Source of the DNA: Streptomyces sp. LHD-70
Lineage (GTDB): Bacteria > Actinomycetota > Actinomycetes > Streptomycetales > Streptomycetaceae
Assembly: GCF_031157275.1 (NCBI RefSeq)
Contig: NZ_JAVIFW010000010.1
Location: 1-64,000 of the forward strand
Reading direction: 5' to 3'
Length of the DNA stretch: 64,000 bases
Shown: positions 32,098 to 41,004 of the stretch, in pieces
Numbering within the stretch: position 1 is the stretch's first letter
Layout: each line of letters opens with the position of its first letter
Program-made: the position numbers and the translations under genes
Notes under the pieces: model-generated
The model's database searches: none
What the model saw: the letters and a program-made list of their open reading frames with translations, nothing else
Told to the model about the DNA's origin: nothing

Positions 32098-33138
32098 TCA
32101 GCCGTCGTGGCGCAGCTCGTTGGCGCGACGCTCGGTCAGGAGGGGTAACAGGTCGTCGGCGGTGACGCCGAAGGCGTGCAGGATCATCCCCAGCCGGGAG
32201 TCGAACTGCTTCAGCTGCAAAGGGTCGGGCGGCGGTGGCGAGACTTCGGGCTCGGGAGAGTGCAGGGTGTTGAGGATCGTGCGGTGGTTCTTCTTGGCGG
32301 ACAGGGCGTATACCGCGGTCGTCTCCGGGCTCTCGTGACGCGCGAACTCCTGTGTCGCGATCAGGTCCTGAGAGCGCTGGTAGTAGCGGGTGATCGCCGT
32401 GTGCCGGAGCTGGTGGCACTGCATCCGGACTCCGACCTGGGCCGCGAGCAGCGAGATCTCGCTGCTCACTTTGATCCCCGTCGTCCCGGGCCACAGCGCA
32501 CCCGGGTTGCCGTCGGTGACCTCCCACAGCGCTTCGAACAAGTCGTCCGGCACGTCAACCGTGGTCACCAGCGCCGCCTTGCCCACCACGAGGAGCGTGC
32601 GGGACGACGGATCCAGGTCGCGGCCTGCGACCTTGGCGATCTCGAAGGCCCGCAGGCCCAGTTCGCCGCCGAGGCGGAACCAGAGGTGCGTGATGCGGGA
32701 GGTGCGGCGGACGTGGTCGGAGATGGTCCGGTAGTTCTCCGGCGTGAGCGGTCGGGGTCGGTACCGGGGCGGCCTGGGGCGCTTGATGCCCTCGGTAGCG
32801 TCGGGGACGCCTGCGAACTGGAAGAACATCCTGAGGTGTTCGAGGTACTTCAGCCGTGCTGCGGGCGACAGCTCCCGCTCCTCGAAGTAGCTCTTGATGT
32901 GTTCGCGGGTGATGAGCGTCGGGTCAGCCAGTCGGTGGTAGCGGCAGACGACGTCGACCTGCGCTATCCGGGTCGAGATCGTCTTCTGTGAGAGCTCGGC
33001 TTCGACCATGGCGTTGTGCCAGGTCGCGAGCGTGTCTGGAACGGTCACCCGGGCATAGGTGCTCCACCAGTAATCGCCTAAATCGGGTGAATGCGGCTGT
33101 ACGTTCCAATTGGTGCTCAGGGGAACGAGCGTGCCCAT
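32098..33138 (-). CDS. Tyrosine recombinase / integrase
   Basis: ATG 33138 (MGTLVPLSTNW) is used; the frame is open to a TTG at 33189. The N-terminal SAM-like core-binding domain precedes a catalytic domain with R163 (GELGLRAFEIAKV), H242-x-x-R245 (HQLRHTAITRYY), H268 and nucleophile Y277 (HESPETTAVYA). All active-site residues are present. It lies at the junction with core-like genes and is the likely integrase of the 14.7-33.2 kb element. No tRNA gene or clear att repeat is visible nearby. Confidence 0.9.
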   Translation of the reverse strand: MGTLVPLSTNWNVQPHSPDLGDYWWSTYARVTVPDTLATWHNAMVEAELSQKTISTRIAQVDVVCRYHRLADPTLITREHIKSYFEERELSPAARLKYLEHLRMFFQFAGVPDATEGIKRPRPPRYRPRPLTPENYRTISDHVRRTSRITHLWFRLGGELGLRAFEIAKVAGRDLDPSSRTLLVVGKAALVTTVDVPDDLFEALWEVTDGNPGALWPGTTGIKVSSEISLLAAQVGVRMQCHQLRHTAITRYYQRSQDLIATQEFARHESPETTAVYALSAKKNHRTILNTLHSPEPEVSPPPPDPLQLKQFDSRLGMILHAFGVTADDLLPLLTERRANELRHDG

Positions 33139-33190
33139 CTTGGCTTGGTTTGTGGGCTTCCTCACGACGCAAAGCCAGAAGGTATGCAAA

Positions 33191-33207
33191 ACGGACTATT
33201 CGTCCGT
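33191..33207. promoter_or_regulatory. Palindrome at the integrase 5' side
   Basis: ACGGAC-TATTC-GTCCGT is a perfect 6-bp inverted repeat with a 5-base centre, between the integrase and the divergent SGNH hydrolase gene. It could be an operator for the integrase or part of the recombination site at the element border. Confidence 0.4.
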
Positions 33208-33262
33208 CTGAACGTTACATACGGTGGCGTAGGACACTTAGCGAGGTGAAGGATATGCCGAC

Positions 33263-34084
33263 GTGGCAGACGATTCGACACCCCTCAACAGCACCGCGGT
33301 CCCCGGCTCCTACGCGGCCGTCGGCGACAGCTTCACCGAAGGCGTCGGAGACCCTGGCCCGGACGGCGGCTTCGTCGGCTGGGCCGACCGGTTCGCCGTG
33401 CTCCTGTCCGACCGGCACCCCGAGCACACCTTCGAGTACACCAACCTGGCCGTCCGCGGGAAGCTGCTCGACCAGATCGTGGCCGACCAGGTGCCGCGGG
33501 CCAAGGAGCTCGCCCCCGACCTGGTGAGTTTCTGCGCCGGCGGCAACGACATCATCCGCCCCGGCACCGACCCGGACGAGGTCGCCGAGCGCTTCGAGCG
33601 AGCCGTCGCCGACCTCAAGGAGTCGGTCGGCACGGTCATGATCACCACCGGCTTCGACACCCGCGGCGTGCCCGTCATGCGCCACCTGCGCGGCAAGATC
33701 GCCACGTACAACGGCCATGTCCGCGCCGTCGCCGACCGCTACGGCTGCCCCGTGCTCGACCTCTGGTCCCTGAGGTCCGTGCAGGACCGCCGGGCCTGGG
33801 ACGGCGACCGGCTGCACCTCTCGCCCGAGGGCCACACCCGTGTCGCCCTGCGCGCCGCCCAGGTGCTCGGCCTCGACGTCCCGGTCGAGCCCGACCAGCC
33901 GTGGCCGCCGCTGCCGCCGCGCGGCACCCTCGAAGTGCGGCGCGACGACATCCAGTGGGCCCGCGAGTACCTGGTGCCGTGGATCGGGCGCAGGCTGCGC
34001 GGCGAGTCCTCCGGCGACCATGTGGCGGCGAAGGGGGTCGTCGACCCGTACGTCCTCAAGTCGCAGTTGAAGTCCGCCACTTGA
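33263..34084 (+). CDS. SGNH/GDSL-family hydrolase (esterase/lipase)
   Basis: The 273-aa enzyme has block I AAVGDSFTEGVGD (nucleophile Ser in GDS), block II glycine region, block III GGND, and block V DRLHLSPEGH with the catalytic Asp-x-x-His. No signal peptide is seen, so it is cytoplasmic. It resembles the core Streptomyces SGNH hydrolase of unknown natural substrate. It is divergent from the integrase and marks the start of core-like sequence. Confidence 0.9.
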   Translation: MADDSTPLNSTAVPGSYAAVGDSFTEGVGDPGPDGGFVGWADRFAVLLSDRHPEHTFEYTNLAVRGKLLDQIVADQVPRAKELAPDLVSFCAGGNDIIRPGTDPDEVAERFERAVADLKESVGTVMITTGFDTRGVPVMRHLRGKIATYNGHVRAVADRYGCPVLDLWSLRSVQDRRAWDGDRLHLSPEGHTRVALRAAQVLGLDVPVEPDQPWPPLPPRGTLEVRRDDIQWAREYLVPWIGRRLRGESSGDHVAAKGVVDPYVLKSQLKSAT

Positions 34085-34113
34085 GCCGGACGCCGGGGGT
34101 GCGCTGGAGTCTG

Positions 34114-35631
34114 TCAGCGTAGGGGTGTCGGGAAGGCCACCGGGCTGCGCCGGCCCGAGCGGCCCACCGCGCGGACGCCGAAGAAGACGTTGTCCTTGGA
34201 CAGGTCCACCTCGTGGCCCGTCACGTCGCCCACCTCGATCACATGCGTCCACTCCGGCTCGGTCGTCTCGCGCCACACCACCTCGTAGCCCGCGAGGTCC
34301 GGCTCCTCGCCGCGCTGCCAGAGCAGCTCCGTGGAGTTGGTCAGGGCGCTCGTGCGGATCCGCGCGCCGCGCGGGGTGCCGGGGGCCTGCGCGAGGGTCC
34401 ACAGGGCGGCCGCGTTGACCCGGGCCACGCGCGCCACGAACGGGAAGTCGCAGAACTCCGGCAGATCGCCGTACTGCTTCCCGTCCTCCACCCGCACGTC
34501 CTGGTGCTGATGCGCGAAGTCCTCGGCCGGCTCCGTGAACCGGGCCGCCGGGTAGCCGCGTTCGAGGAACGGGATGTGGTCGCCGCCGCGCAGATAGCGG
34601 TCCCTGCGGTAGACCACGCGCACCCGCATCCCCGTAGCGTCGTTGTCGGCCGTGTCCCGCACGAACCGCGCCAACTGCCGTGCGGGGGAGTCGTTCTCGC
34701 CGCCCACCGACCGCCGCGTCTCGGCCTCCTCGGGCGTCTCGGACGTCGGCACGCCTTCGGCGAAGAGGCGGATCGTGTACGGGTCCCGGGTGCCGTCGTC
34801 CGCCGTCGAGCTGCCGACGATGTCGTTCGTGAACATCGCCTGTACGTCGGTCTGCGCGGCCTCGAACCGGGACGCCATGTGGTCCGCCCCGAAGAGGCCC
34901 TGCTCCTCGCCCGCGACCGCCGCGAACACCAGCGTCGCCGCGGGCCGCCGCTTCACCAGTACCCGCGCCAGCTCCATGGCGACCGCCACACCCGAGGCGT
35001 CGTCGTCCGCGCCGGGTGCGTCGCTGGTGGCGTCCATGACGTCCGAGGCGCGCGAGTCGTAGTGGCCCGACACCACGTACACCCGCTCCGGGGCGACCGA
35101 ACCCCGCAGCGTCGCCACCACGTTGGTGATCCGCGTGGCCACGGGGATACGCGGCGCCGGTTCCTGTACGTACGACTGCAGCTCGACGGTCATCCGGCCG
35201 CCGCTGCGTCGCGCGTACCGCTCGAACTCCGCCTTGATCCAGTCGCGGGCGGCGCCGATGCCGCGCTCCGGGTCGTCCTGGCTCGACAGGGTGTGCCGGG
35301 TGCCGAATCCGGCGAGCCTGCGCACCGTCGCCTCGATGCGCTCCGGGTCGATCTCCCGCAGGAGCTCGCGGAGTTCACGGTTCGGCGGCTGTGCGGTGGG
35401 CGGGCGGGGGTCCCCGGTGGCGGCCGAGGCCGGTGTCGCCGAGGCCGGTGTCGCGCCGAGCCCGGCACCGACGCCGACGGCGGCCGCACCGGCGGCTGCT
35501 CCGGCGGCGGTGAGGACGGTTCTGCGGGGAGTTCCGGGAGCGGGCGGTGGCGGTACGGCGCAGTGGTCGGCGTGGCCGGGATGGTCGGGGTGTCCGTGAG
35601 GTCCGGGTGGCTCAGGAATCTGCTGAGGCAT
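34114..35631 (-). CDS. Tat-exported M28-family metallopeptidase
   Basis: 505 aa. The N-terminus has a twin-arginine signal (PRRTVLTAAGAAAGAAAVG, RR at 36-37) ending in an ASA/ATPA-type site. The peptidase domain carries the zinc ligands in SGHYDSR, PGADDDASG and AGEEQGLFG (the general-base Glu), then TNDIVG and a distal His. The C-terminal ~80 residues look like a fibronectin-type fold (LAGYEVVWRETTEPEWTHVI). Likely an extracellular aminopeptidase. Convergent with the SGNH gene, 29 bp apart. Confidence 0.9.
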   Translation of the reverse strand: MPQQIPEPPGPHGHPDHPGHADHCAVPPPPAPGTPRRTVLTAAGAAAGAAAVGVGAGLGATPASATPASAATGDPRPPTAQPPNRELRELLREIDPERIEATVRRLAGFGTRHTLSSQDDPERGIGAARDWIKAEFERYARRSGGRMTVELQSYVQEPAPRIPVATRITNVVATLRGSVAPERVYVVSGHYDSRASDVMDATSDAPGADDDASGVAVAMELARVLVKRRPAATLVFAAVAGEEQGLFGADHMASRFEAAQTDVQAMFTNDIVGSSTADDGTRDPYTIRLFAEGVPTSETPEEAETRRSVGGENDSPARQLARFVRDTADNDATGMRVRVVYRRDRYLRGGDHIPFLERGYPAARFTEPAEDFAHQHQDVRVEDGKQYGDLPEFCDFPFVARVARVNAAALWTLAQAPGTPRGARIRTSALTNSTELLWQRGEEPDLAGYEVVWRETTEPEWTHVIEVGDVTGHEVDLSKDNVFFGVRAVGRSGRRSPVAFPTPLR

Positions 35632-35751
35632 GCCTCGATTGTCGAGGCAGCGCCAACCCCCGTAAACAGTGCGGGAGTTGGCGCCTGGGCGCCCCTGTCG
35701 AATCCGGTCCGGAGTCCTGCCGAGTCCTGCCGAATCCGCTGCTGCCAGGCA

Positions 35752-36315
35752 TCAGCCCCCGGCCCGTACGTCCCGCAACTCGCAGGAGTCCTTGAAGCCC
35801 TGGCTGGTCAGGCCGAGCGCGGCGTTGTAGCGGGAGCGCAGATTCTCCACCGCGACCATCATCGTCAGCTCGACGAACGCGGCCTCGCCCAGGCGGCCGA
35901 CGAGCCGAGCCGCCAGCTCGTCGGAGACCTCCGGCGGGTTGGCGGTCATGGCCTCCGCGTACTCCATGACGTCCCGCTCCACGTCCGAGTAGGCCTCGCT
36001 CTCGCGCCAAGCCGGCACGTCCCGGAGCTTGCGCTCGGCCATGCCGCGCCCGTGCTCCTTCCAGTACCCGAAGTCCATGCACCAGGAGCAGCCGATCGAC
36101 GCCGCCGAGGCCATCACGGCCAGCGCCTTCAGGTCGGGGTCGAGCTTGTCCCACTTGTTCACGCTCTGCTCGAACCGCAGCTGCGCCCACAACAGCTTCG
36201 GGTGGTGCCCGGACGCCTTCACCGGGTCCATGACCTTGCCGTACGCGCGCGTGCAGTACCACTGCACGAGGCGGTTGAGGACGGTGTTGCGCGGCTTCAG
36301 CGAGATGCGGGCCAT
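35752..36315 (-). CDS. Carboxymuconolactone decarboxylase / AhpD-like protein
   Basis: The 187-aa protein has the AhpD-type redox pair C76-x-x-C79 (IGCSWCMDFGYWKEHG), with the downstream acidic/His environment expected of CMD proteins. These act as peroxidase partners or disulfide reductases, sometimes as gamma-carboxymuconolactone decarboxylases. The double-Cys motif favours the redox role. The gene stands alone between the peptidase and the PPOX gene. Confidence 0.88.
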   Translation of the reverse strand: MARISLKPRNTVLNRLVQWYCTRAYGKVMDPVKASGHHPKLLWAQLRFEQSVNKWDKLDPDLKALAVMASAASIGCSWCMDFGYWKEHGRGMAERKLRDVPAWRESEAYSDVERDVMEYAEAMTANPPEVSDELAARLVGRLGEAAFVELTMMVAVENLRSRYNAALGLTSQGFKDSCELRDVRAGG

Positions 36316-36427
36316 GGGGCCACCTCCAGGTGTTGTGCGGGCCTCTTACCCCTTCGACGTGTGGCGGTGGACGGAATGTGACATCGCGCGGGCGGAATCC
36401 TTCGGGGGCCCGGCACGTTGTCGAGGC

Positions 36428-36868
36428 ATGACGACAGGCGACGATCATCAGGACGCCCTGCTGAAGCTGCTCACGGAGTACGACGGCGGGGTCCTCGTCA
36501 CGCTGAGACGGGACGGGCGCCCCCAGCTGTCCAACGTCAACCACCACTACGACCCGTCGGCGCGCGTCCTGCGGATCTCCGTGACGGACGACCGCGCCAA
36601 GACCCGCAACCTGCGCCGCGACCCCCGCGCCTCGTACCACGTCACGAGCGCCGACCGCTGGGCCTGGACCGTCGTCGAGGGCACCGCCGAGCTCACTCCG
36701 GCGGCGGAGGACCCGTACGACGACACGGTCGAGGAGCTGATCCGGCTCTACCGCGACGTGCGCGGCGAGCACCCGGACTGGGACGACTACCGCGCCGCGA
36801 TGGTGCGTGACCGGCGGCTCGTGCTCCGGCTGCCGGTCGGGCGCGCTTACGGGCAGCCTGCCGGGTGA
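36428..36868 (+). CDS. PPOX-class (F420/FMN-dependent split-barrel) protein
   Basis: ATG 36428 starts a 146-aa pyridoxamine-oxidase-fold protein. LLTEYDGGVLVTLRRDGRPQ is the first strand and turn, NVNHHYDPSARVLRISVTDD the second, and TRNLRRDPRASYHVT the cofactor-binding Arg region; DDYRAAMVRDRRLVLRLPV closes the barrel. Such Streptomyces proteins reduce or bind substrates with F420 or flavin. The function is known only at class level. Confidence 0.85.
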   Translation: MTTGDDHQDALLKLLTEYDGGVLVTLRRDGRPQLSNVNHHYDPSARVLRISVTDDRAKTRNLRRDPRASYHVTSADRWAWTVVEGTAELTPAAEDPYDDTVEELIRLYRDVRGEHPDWDDYRAAMVRDRRLVLRLPVGRAYGQPAG

Positions 36869-36964
36869 GGGGCGTACGCCCGTCCCGGGGGAGGCGTCCG
36901 TGAGGCGTTGTCAGACCTGCCGCCCATAATGGAAAACCGACCGAACAGCACTGCTGGAGGATCC

Positions 36965-38158
36965 GTGACCGGCTTCCGTTCCCTTCGCTCCGGGCTCCGC
37001 TCGCTGCGGCCCGCACCCTTCGGTGCCGATCCGAGCGGTGAGCGCCTGGCGCGGATCCACAGCTCGCCGAACTTCGCGAACGGCCGGTTCACCAACCCGG
37101 TGGGGGCGCGCGTCGGCCCCCTGGGCTCCAAGGTCGAGTTCGCGAAGACGTACTTCCGCAAGGAGGAGCGGCTGCGCCGGGCACCCTCCGGGACCGTGCC
37201 CGTGCACCCGACGACGCTCGCCGACCTCGCGCGTCCGCCCGCGAGCGGCCTGCGGCTGACCTGGATGGGGCACTCCAGCGTGCTCGCGGAGATCGACGGA
37301 CGCCGGGTGCTCTTCGACCCGGTCTGGGGAGAGCGCTGCTCCCCCTTCGACTTCGCCGGGCCGAAGCGGCTGCATCCGGTGCCGGTCCCGCTCACCGCGC
37401 TCGGCCCCGTGGACGTGGTCGTCATCTCGCACGACCACTACGACCACCTGGACCTGCCCACGATCAAGGCCCTGGCCGACACGGACACGGTCTTCGCGGT
37501 GCCGCTCGGCGTCGGGGCGCACCTGGAGCACTGGGGCGTCTCCCCGGACCGGCTGCGCGAGCTGGACTGGAACGAGCAGACGCGGATCGCGGGGCTCAGC
37601 CTCACCGCCACCCCGGCCCGGCACTTCTGCGGCCGCGGCCTGCGCAACGAACAGCACACGCTGTGGGCGTCCTGGGTGGTGGCGGGGGACGAGCACCGCA
37701 TCTTCCACTCCGGGGACACCGGGTACTTCCCGGGCTTCCGCGACATCGGTGCGGAGCACGGCCCGTTCGACGCGACGATGATCCAGATCGGCGCCTACAG
37801 CGAGTACTGGCCGGACATCCACATGACCCCCGAGGAGGGCGTCCAGGCCCACCTCGACCTGCAGGGCGGCCGGCCGCACGGCGCGCTCCTTCCCATCCAC
37901 TGGGGCACGTTCAACCTGGCCCCGCACCCGTGGGCCGAGCCCGGCGAGTGGACCCGGCACGCCGCGGAGGAGGCCGCCCAGCCGGTCGCCACGCCCCACC
38001 CCGGCGAGCCCTTCGAGCCCGCGGGGGAGCTTCCCGCTCAGGCGTGGTGGCGCCCGGTCTCCGCACCCCTCGCCCAGCCGTGGCGCCTGCGGTCGGAGGC
38101 GGACGACGTGGCGGTGGCCGCGACCCGGGCGGCCCTCGACCTGGCTCGGGAGGGGTAA
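36965..38158 (+). CDS. MBL-fold hydrolase (NAPE-PLD/UlaG-like)
   Basis: GTG 36965 is preceded by GGAGG at optimal spacing; upstream codons in frame are probably not translated. The metallo-beta-lactamase motif HDHYDH begins at residue 156, with WMGHSSVLAEIDGRRVLFDP before it and HSGDTGYFP and a distal PIHWGTF His after. The N-terminal ~80 residues and the overall length of 397 aa match NAPE-phospholipase-D-like hydrolases. Probably an intracellular phosphodiesterase or lactonase. Confidence 0.88.
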   Translation: MTGFRSLRSGLRSLRPAPFGADPSGERLARIHSSPNFANGRFTNPVGARVGPLGSKVEFAKTYFRKEERLRRAPSGTVPVHPTTLADLARPPASGLRLTWMGHSSVLAEIDGRRVLFDPVWGERCSPFDFAGPKRLHPVPVPLTALGPVDVVVISHDHYDHLDLPTIKALADTDTVFAVPLGVGAHLEHWGVSPDRLRELDWNEQTRIAGLSLTATPARHFCGRGLRNEQHTLWASWVVAGDEHRIFHSGDTGYFPGFRDIGAEHGPFDATMIQIGAYSEYWPDIHMTPEEGVQAHLDLQGGRPHGALLPIHWGTFNLAPHPWAEPGEWTRHAAEEAAQPVATPHPGEPFEPAGELPAQAWWRPVSAPLAQPWRLRSEADDVAVAATRAALDLAREG

Positions 38159-38215
38159 GTCGCCTCGACCTGGCTCGGGAGGGTGAGGGGCCGCAGCTGA
38201 GGCGGAGCTCCCGTT

Positions 38216-38226
38216 TGGTCCGACCA
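38216..38226. promoter_or_regulatory. LldR-type operator upstream of the FadR-family gene
   Basis: TGGTCCGACCA is an 11-bp palindrome, 58 bp before the regulator start. The same motif occurs twice between the permease and lutA (40902 and 40949), so it is probably the binding site of this regulator, giving autoregulation. Confidence 0.7.
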
Positions 38227-38284
38227 TACGCACTGTGTGACATAGTGAGAGCTCGGACGAATCGGCCGAGCGAGGGAGTGGCGG

Positions 38285-39079
38285 ATGTCTGTCGAGTGGC
38301 AACCCGTGCGGCAGTCCCGCACCCATGAGCTGGTGCTCGAAAGCATCGAGCAGCGGGTGTTCGCCGGTGAGCTCAAGGCCGGGGACCGGTTGCCGCCGGA
38401 GCGGGAGCTGGCGCCGGTGCTCGGGGTCAGCCGCTCCGCGCTGCGGGAGGCGCTGCGCGTTCTGGAGACCATCGGCGTGCTCGTGGCACAGGCCGGGCGC
38501 GGCCCGGACGCCGGGGCGCGGATCGTCCGCAACCCCGACGACGCCCTCGGCCGCCTGCTCCGTCTCCACTTCGCCCTCGGGAGCTACCGCCTGGAGGACG
38601 TCCTCGAGGCCCGCGTCGTCCTGGAGCGGTCCAGCTTCGCGGCGGCCGCCGAGCACGCCTCGGCCGAGGACCTCGACGAGGCGGAGGCACTCCTCGTACG
38701 GATGAAGGAACCGTCCGTCGGGGTGGCCGAGTTCAACGACCTGGACACCCGTTTCCACGTCCAGATCGCCCGCGGTTCCGGCAACCAGCTGACCTCCACG
38801 CTGACTTCGGCCGTACGCGAATCGGTGCGCCCGCTCATCCTCCAGGCCCTGGAGGCGGCCGAGGACTGGCCCGCCACGGCGGCAGGGCTCAACGCCGAGC
38901 ACGCCGAACTGCTGCGTCTGGTCCGGGCGGGTCAGGGCGCCGAGGCGGCCGACCTCGTCGAGAAGCACATCCGCGGATTCCACGGAACGCTCGTCGACGA
39001 GAAGGACGAGGACGAGAACGAGCGCGAGGGCGAGGACGAGCGCGAGGGCGAGAACGAGCGCGAGGGCGCGGCCGAGTAG
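38285..39079 (+). CDS. lldR: FadR-subfamily GntR regulator of lactate use (LldR-like)
   Basis: The N-terminal winged helix (LELVLESIEQRVFAGELKAG region, PPERELAPVLGVSRSALREA) and the all-helical FadR-type effector domain (residues ~85-235, with FNDLDTRFHVQIARGSGNQL) identify the class. The last ~25 residues are an unusual Asp/Glu/Arg repeat (EREGEDEREGENEREGAAE). The matching palindromes at its own promoter and in the lactate permease/lut intergenic region, and its position convergent with the permease, indicate an L-lactate-responsive repressor. Confidence 0.85.
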   Translation: MSVEWQPVRQSRTHELVLESIEQRVFAGELKAGDRLPPERELAPVLGVSRSALREALRVLETIGVLVAQAGRGPDAGARIVRNPDDALGRLLRLHFALGSYRLEDVLEARVVLERSSFAAAAEHASAEDLDEAEALLVRMKEPSVGVAEFNDLDTRFHVQIARGSGNQLTSTLTSAVRESVRPLILQALEAAEDWPATAAGLNAEHAELLRLVRAGQGAEAADLVEKHIRGFHGTLVDEKDEDENEREGEDEREGENEREGAAE

Positions 39080-39100
39080 GGCACGCCCTCGCAACGGTGC

Positions 39101-40774
39101 TTACGGCAGCATCCAGCTCAGTACCGGCAGCGACTGCAGATAGACAAGCACGCACAGGACGGCAAGCAGCGCGACGCTGTAGCCCGCGACCTTGCGCAGC
39201 AGGATCCGTTCGGAGCCGGGCTGTTCGACCGCGGTCGCGGCGATCGTCAGGTTCTGCGGGCTGACCAGTTTGCCGACGACGCCGCCCGAGGTGTTCGCGG
39301 CCACCAGCAGAGTGGGGTCGATTCCCGCGCCCTTGCCCGCGGTCTGCTGGAGTGTGGCGAACAGGGCGTTCGCGGACGTGTCCGAGCCGGTGACGGCGGT
39401 GCCGAGCCAGCCGAGCACGGGGGAGAGCAGCGCGAAGATGCCGCCGACGGCCGCCAGCCAGGTGCCGATGGCGACGGTCTGGCCGGACTGGTTCATGACG
39501 TAGCTCAGCGACAGGACGGTCGCGACGGTGATGATGGCGGTCCGCATGGTCCGCACCGTGCGCACCGCGGCCGACAGGCCCATCCGGCCGGTCATCGGGA
39601 AGCGGTCGGCGTCCCGGGCGCGGCCGTAGACGAGCATCACCAGGAGGCCGGAGACGATCAGCAGGGTGCCGGGGTTGCCCAGGAGCTCCGCCTTGTAGAC
39701 CGCGCTGCCGGCCGGGGAGCCGTCGGGCGCCAGCAGGTTCCCGTACAGGCCGGGCCAGGGCGCCTCGATGTCGAGCGTGCCGAGCAGCCGGGGGATGTCC
39801 AGGGCGCCCGCCCGGAGCTTGGCGAGGGCGAAGACGGCGATCACCAGGATGTACGGCAGCACGGCGAGGACGACACGGCGGGTGGTGAGCGGCTCGGCCT
39901 CGACCTGGGAGCGCTGCTCGTCCGGGGTGTGCGGGGCCCAGAAGCGCAGCATGAGCACGGCGGCGGCGAACCCGGCCAACGCGGCCACCACATCGGTGAG
40001 TTCGTACGCGAAGTGGGCCGAGCACCAGAACTGGGCGACGGCGAACACGGCCCCGGTGACGAGCGCGATCGGCCACAACTGCCGGACCCCGCGCCTGCCG
40101 TCGACGATGAAGAGCAGCAGCAGCGGTACGAAGAGGGCGAGCAGCGGGCTCTGCCGGCCGACCACGGCGGCGATCTCGCCGGGCGGGATACCGGTGAGGT
40201 TGCCCGCGGTGGTGATCGGGATGGCCATCGCGCCGAAGGCGACCGGCGCGGTGTTGGCGACCAGGACCGTCACGGCCGCCTTGAGCTTCGGCAGGCCGAG
40301 CGCCATCAGCATCGCCGCGGTGATCGCGACGGGCGCGCCGAACCCGGCGAGGGCTTCCAGGAGACCGCCGAAGCAGAAGGCGATCAGCATCGCCTGTACT
40401 CGAAGATCCGCGCGCCCGACCGCGCTGAAGGAGCGGCGCAGATCCTCGAACCGGCCGCTGACGACGGTGAGTTCGTAGAACCAGATCGCGGCCACCACGA
40501 TCAGCATCACCGGGAAGAGGCCGAAGAGCAGGCCCTGGGTGGCGGACAGCACGCCCAGCTGGACCGGCATGCCGAAGCCGAGGACCGCCACGAGCAGCGC
40601 GGTCAGCAGGGCGCCGAGCGCGGACTGCAGGGCGGGGCGCTTGGCCGCCATCAGCAGCAGGAAGAAGGCCGCGAGGGGGACCAGGCCCAGCAGGGCGCCG
40701 GCGGTGAGGCTGTCCCCGACGGCGGTCACGTCGGGGGTGTAGGCCGCTAGTGCGGCTGGTGGCGCGGTGGTCAC
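39101..40774 (-). CDS. lctP: L-lactate permease (LctP family)
   Basis: GTG 40774 has AAGGAG upstream; the longer frame runs into the operator region. The 557-aa protein has 12-14 membrane spans and LctP hallmarks: FGGLLEALAGFGAPVAITAA, ANTAPVAFGAMAIPITTAGN, and in the C-terminal part TGSDTSANALFATLQ with NTSGGVVGKLVSPQNLTIA. It imports L-lactate with protons. It shares the intergenic operators with the divergent lutABC genes. Confidence 0.93.
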   Translation of the reverse strand: MTTAPPAALAAYTPDVTAVGDSLTAGALLGLVPLAAFFLLLMAAKRPALQSALGALLTALLVAVLGFGMPVQLGVLSATQGLLFGLFPVMLIVVAAIWFYELTVVSGRFEDLRRSFSAVGRADLRVQAMLIAFCFGGLLEALAGFGAPVAITAAMLMALGLPKLKAAVTVLVANTAPVAFGAMAIPITTAGNLTGIPPGEIAAVVGRQSPLLALFVPLLLLFIVDGRRGVRQLWPIALVTGAVFAVAQFWCSAHFAYELTDVVAALAGFAAAVLMLRFWAPHTPDEQRSQVEAEPLTTRRVVLAVLPYILVIAVFALAKLRAGALDIPRLLGTLDIEAPWPGLYGNLLAPDGSPAGSAVYKAELLGNPGTLLIVSGLLVMLVYGRARDADRFPMTGRMGLSAAVRTVRTMRTAIITVATVLSLSYVMNQSGQTVAIGTWLAAVGGIFALLSPVLGWLGTAVTGSDTSANALFATLQQTAGKGAGIDPTLLVAANTSGGVVGKLVSPQNLTIAATAVEQPGSERILLRKVAGYSVALLAVLCVLVYLQSLPVLSWMLP

Positions 40775-40901
40775 GTGCGTGCTCCTTCGGACTGTGCCTG
40801 TGCCTGCGCCTGCCGGTGCCGGGTCCCGCCCCGGGCGTCCGCGGCGCCGTGTCGCTGACGAACGGAACTCAGTAGCGCACCGAAGATGTTGCATGTCAAT
40901 A

Positions 40902-40912
40902 AGGTCCGACCA
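40902..40912. promoter_or_regulatory. LldR-type operator, intergenic copy 1
   Basis: AGGTCCGACCA matches TGGTCsGACCA except for the first base. It lies 128 bp upstream of the permease start and 92 bp upstream of lutA, in the divergent promoter region. Confidence 0.65.
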
Positions 40913-40948
40913 AACTGTTGTGGTTCCACTTTTGGCTCGCAATGAGTA

Positions 40949-40959
40949 TGGTCGGACCG
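40949..40959. promoter_or_regulatory. LldR-type operator, intergenic copy 2
   Basis: TGGTCGGACCG matches the palindrome except for the last base and lies 45 bp before lutA, probably overlapping the lutA promoter. Two sites 47 bp apart suggest cooperative or looped repression of both divergent units. Confidence 0.65.
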
Positions 40960-41004
40960 TAAACATGGTGCGCGCGGCGTGCCGGAAACGATCGGGGAGG
41001 TCCC

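Noticed and set aside
33139..33262. A tRNA gene as integration target next to the integrase
   Set aside because: No cloverleaf-like sequence or CCA end is visible in the junction; only a short palindrome is present. I saw no tRNA or rRNA gene anywhere in the window.
34213..36381. A 722-codon open frame on the plus strand
   Set aside because: It is antisense to the M28 peptidase and AhpD-like genes, with Arg/His-rich mirror composition and no ribosome site.
36911..39094. A 727-codon open frame on the minus strand
   Set aside because: It spans the MBL hydrolase and FadR-type genes in antisense, has low-complexity His/Arg/Gly/Val-rich composition and no domain. It is a high-GC mirror frame.
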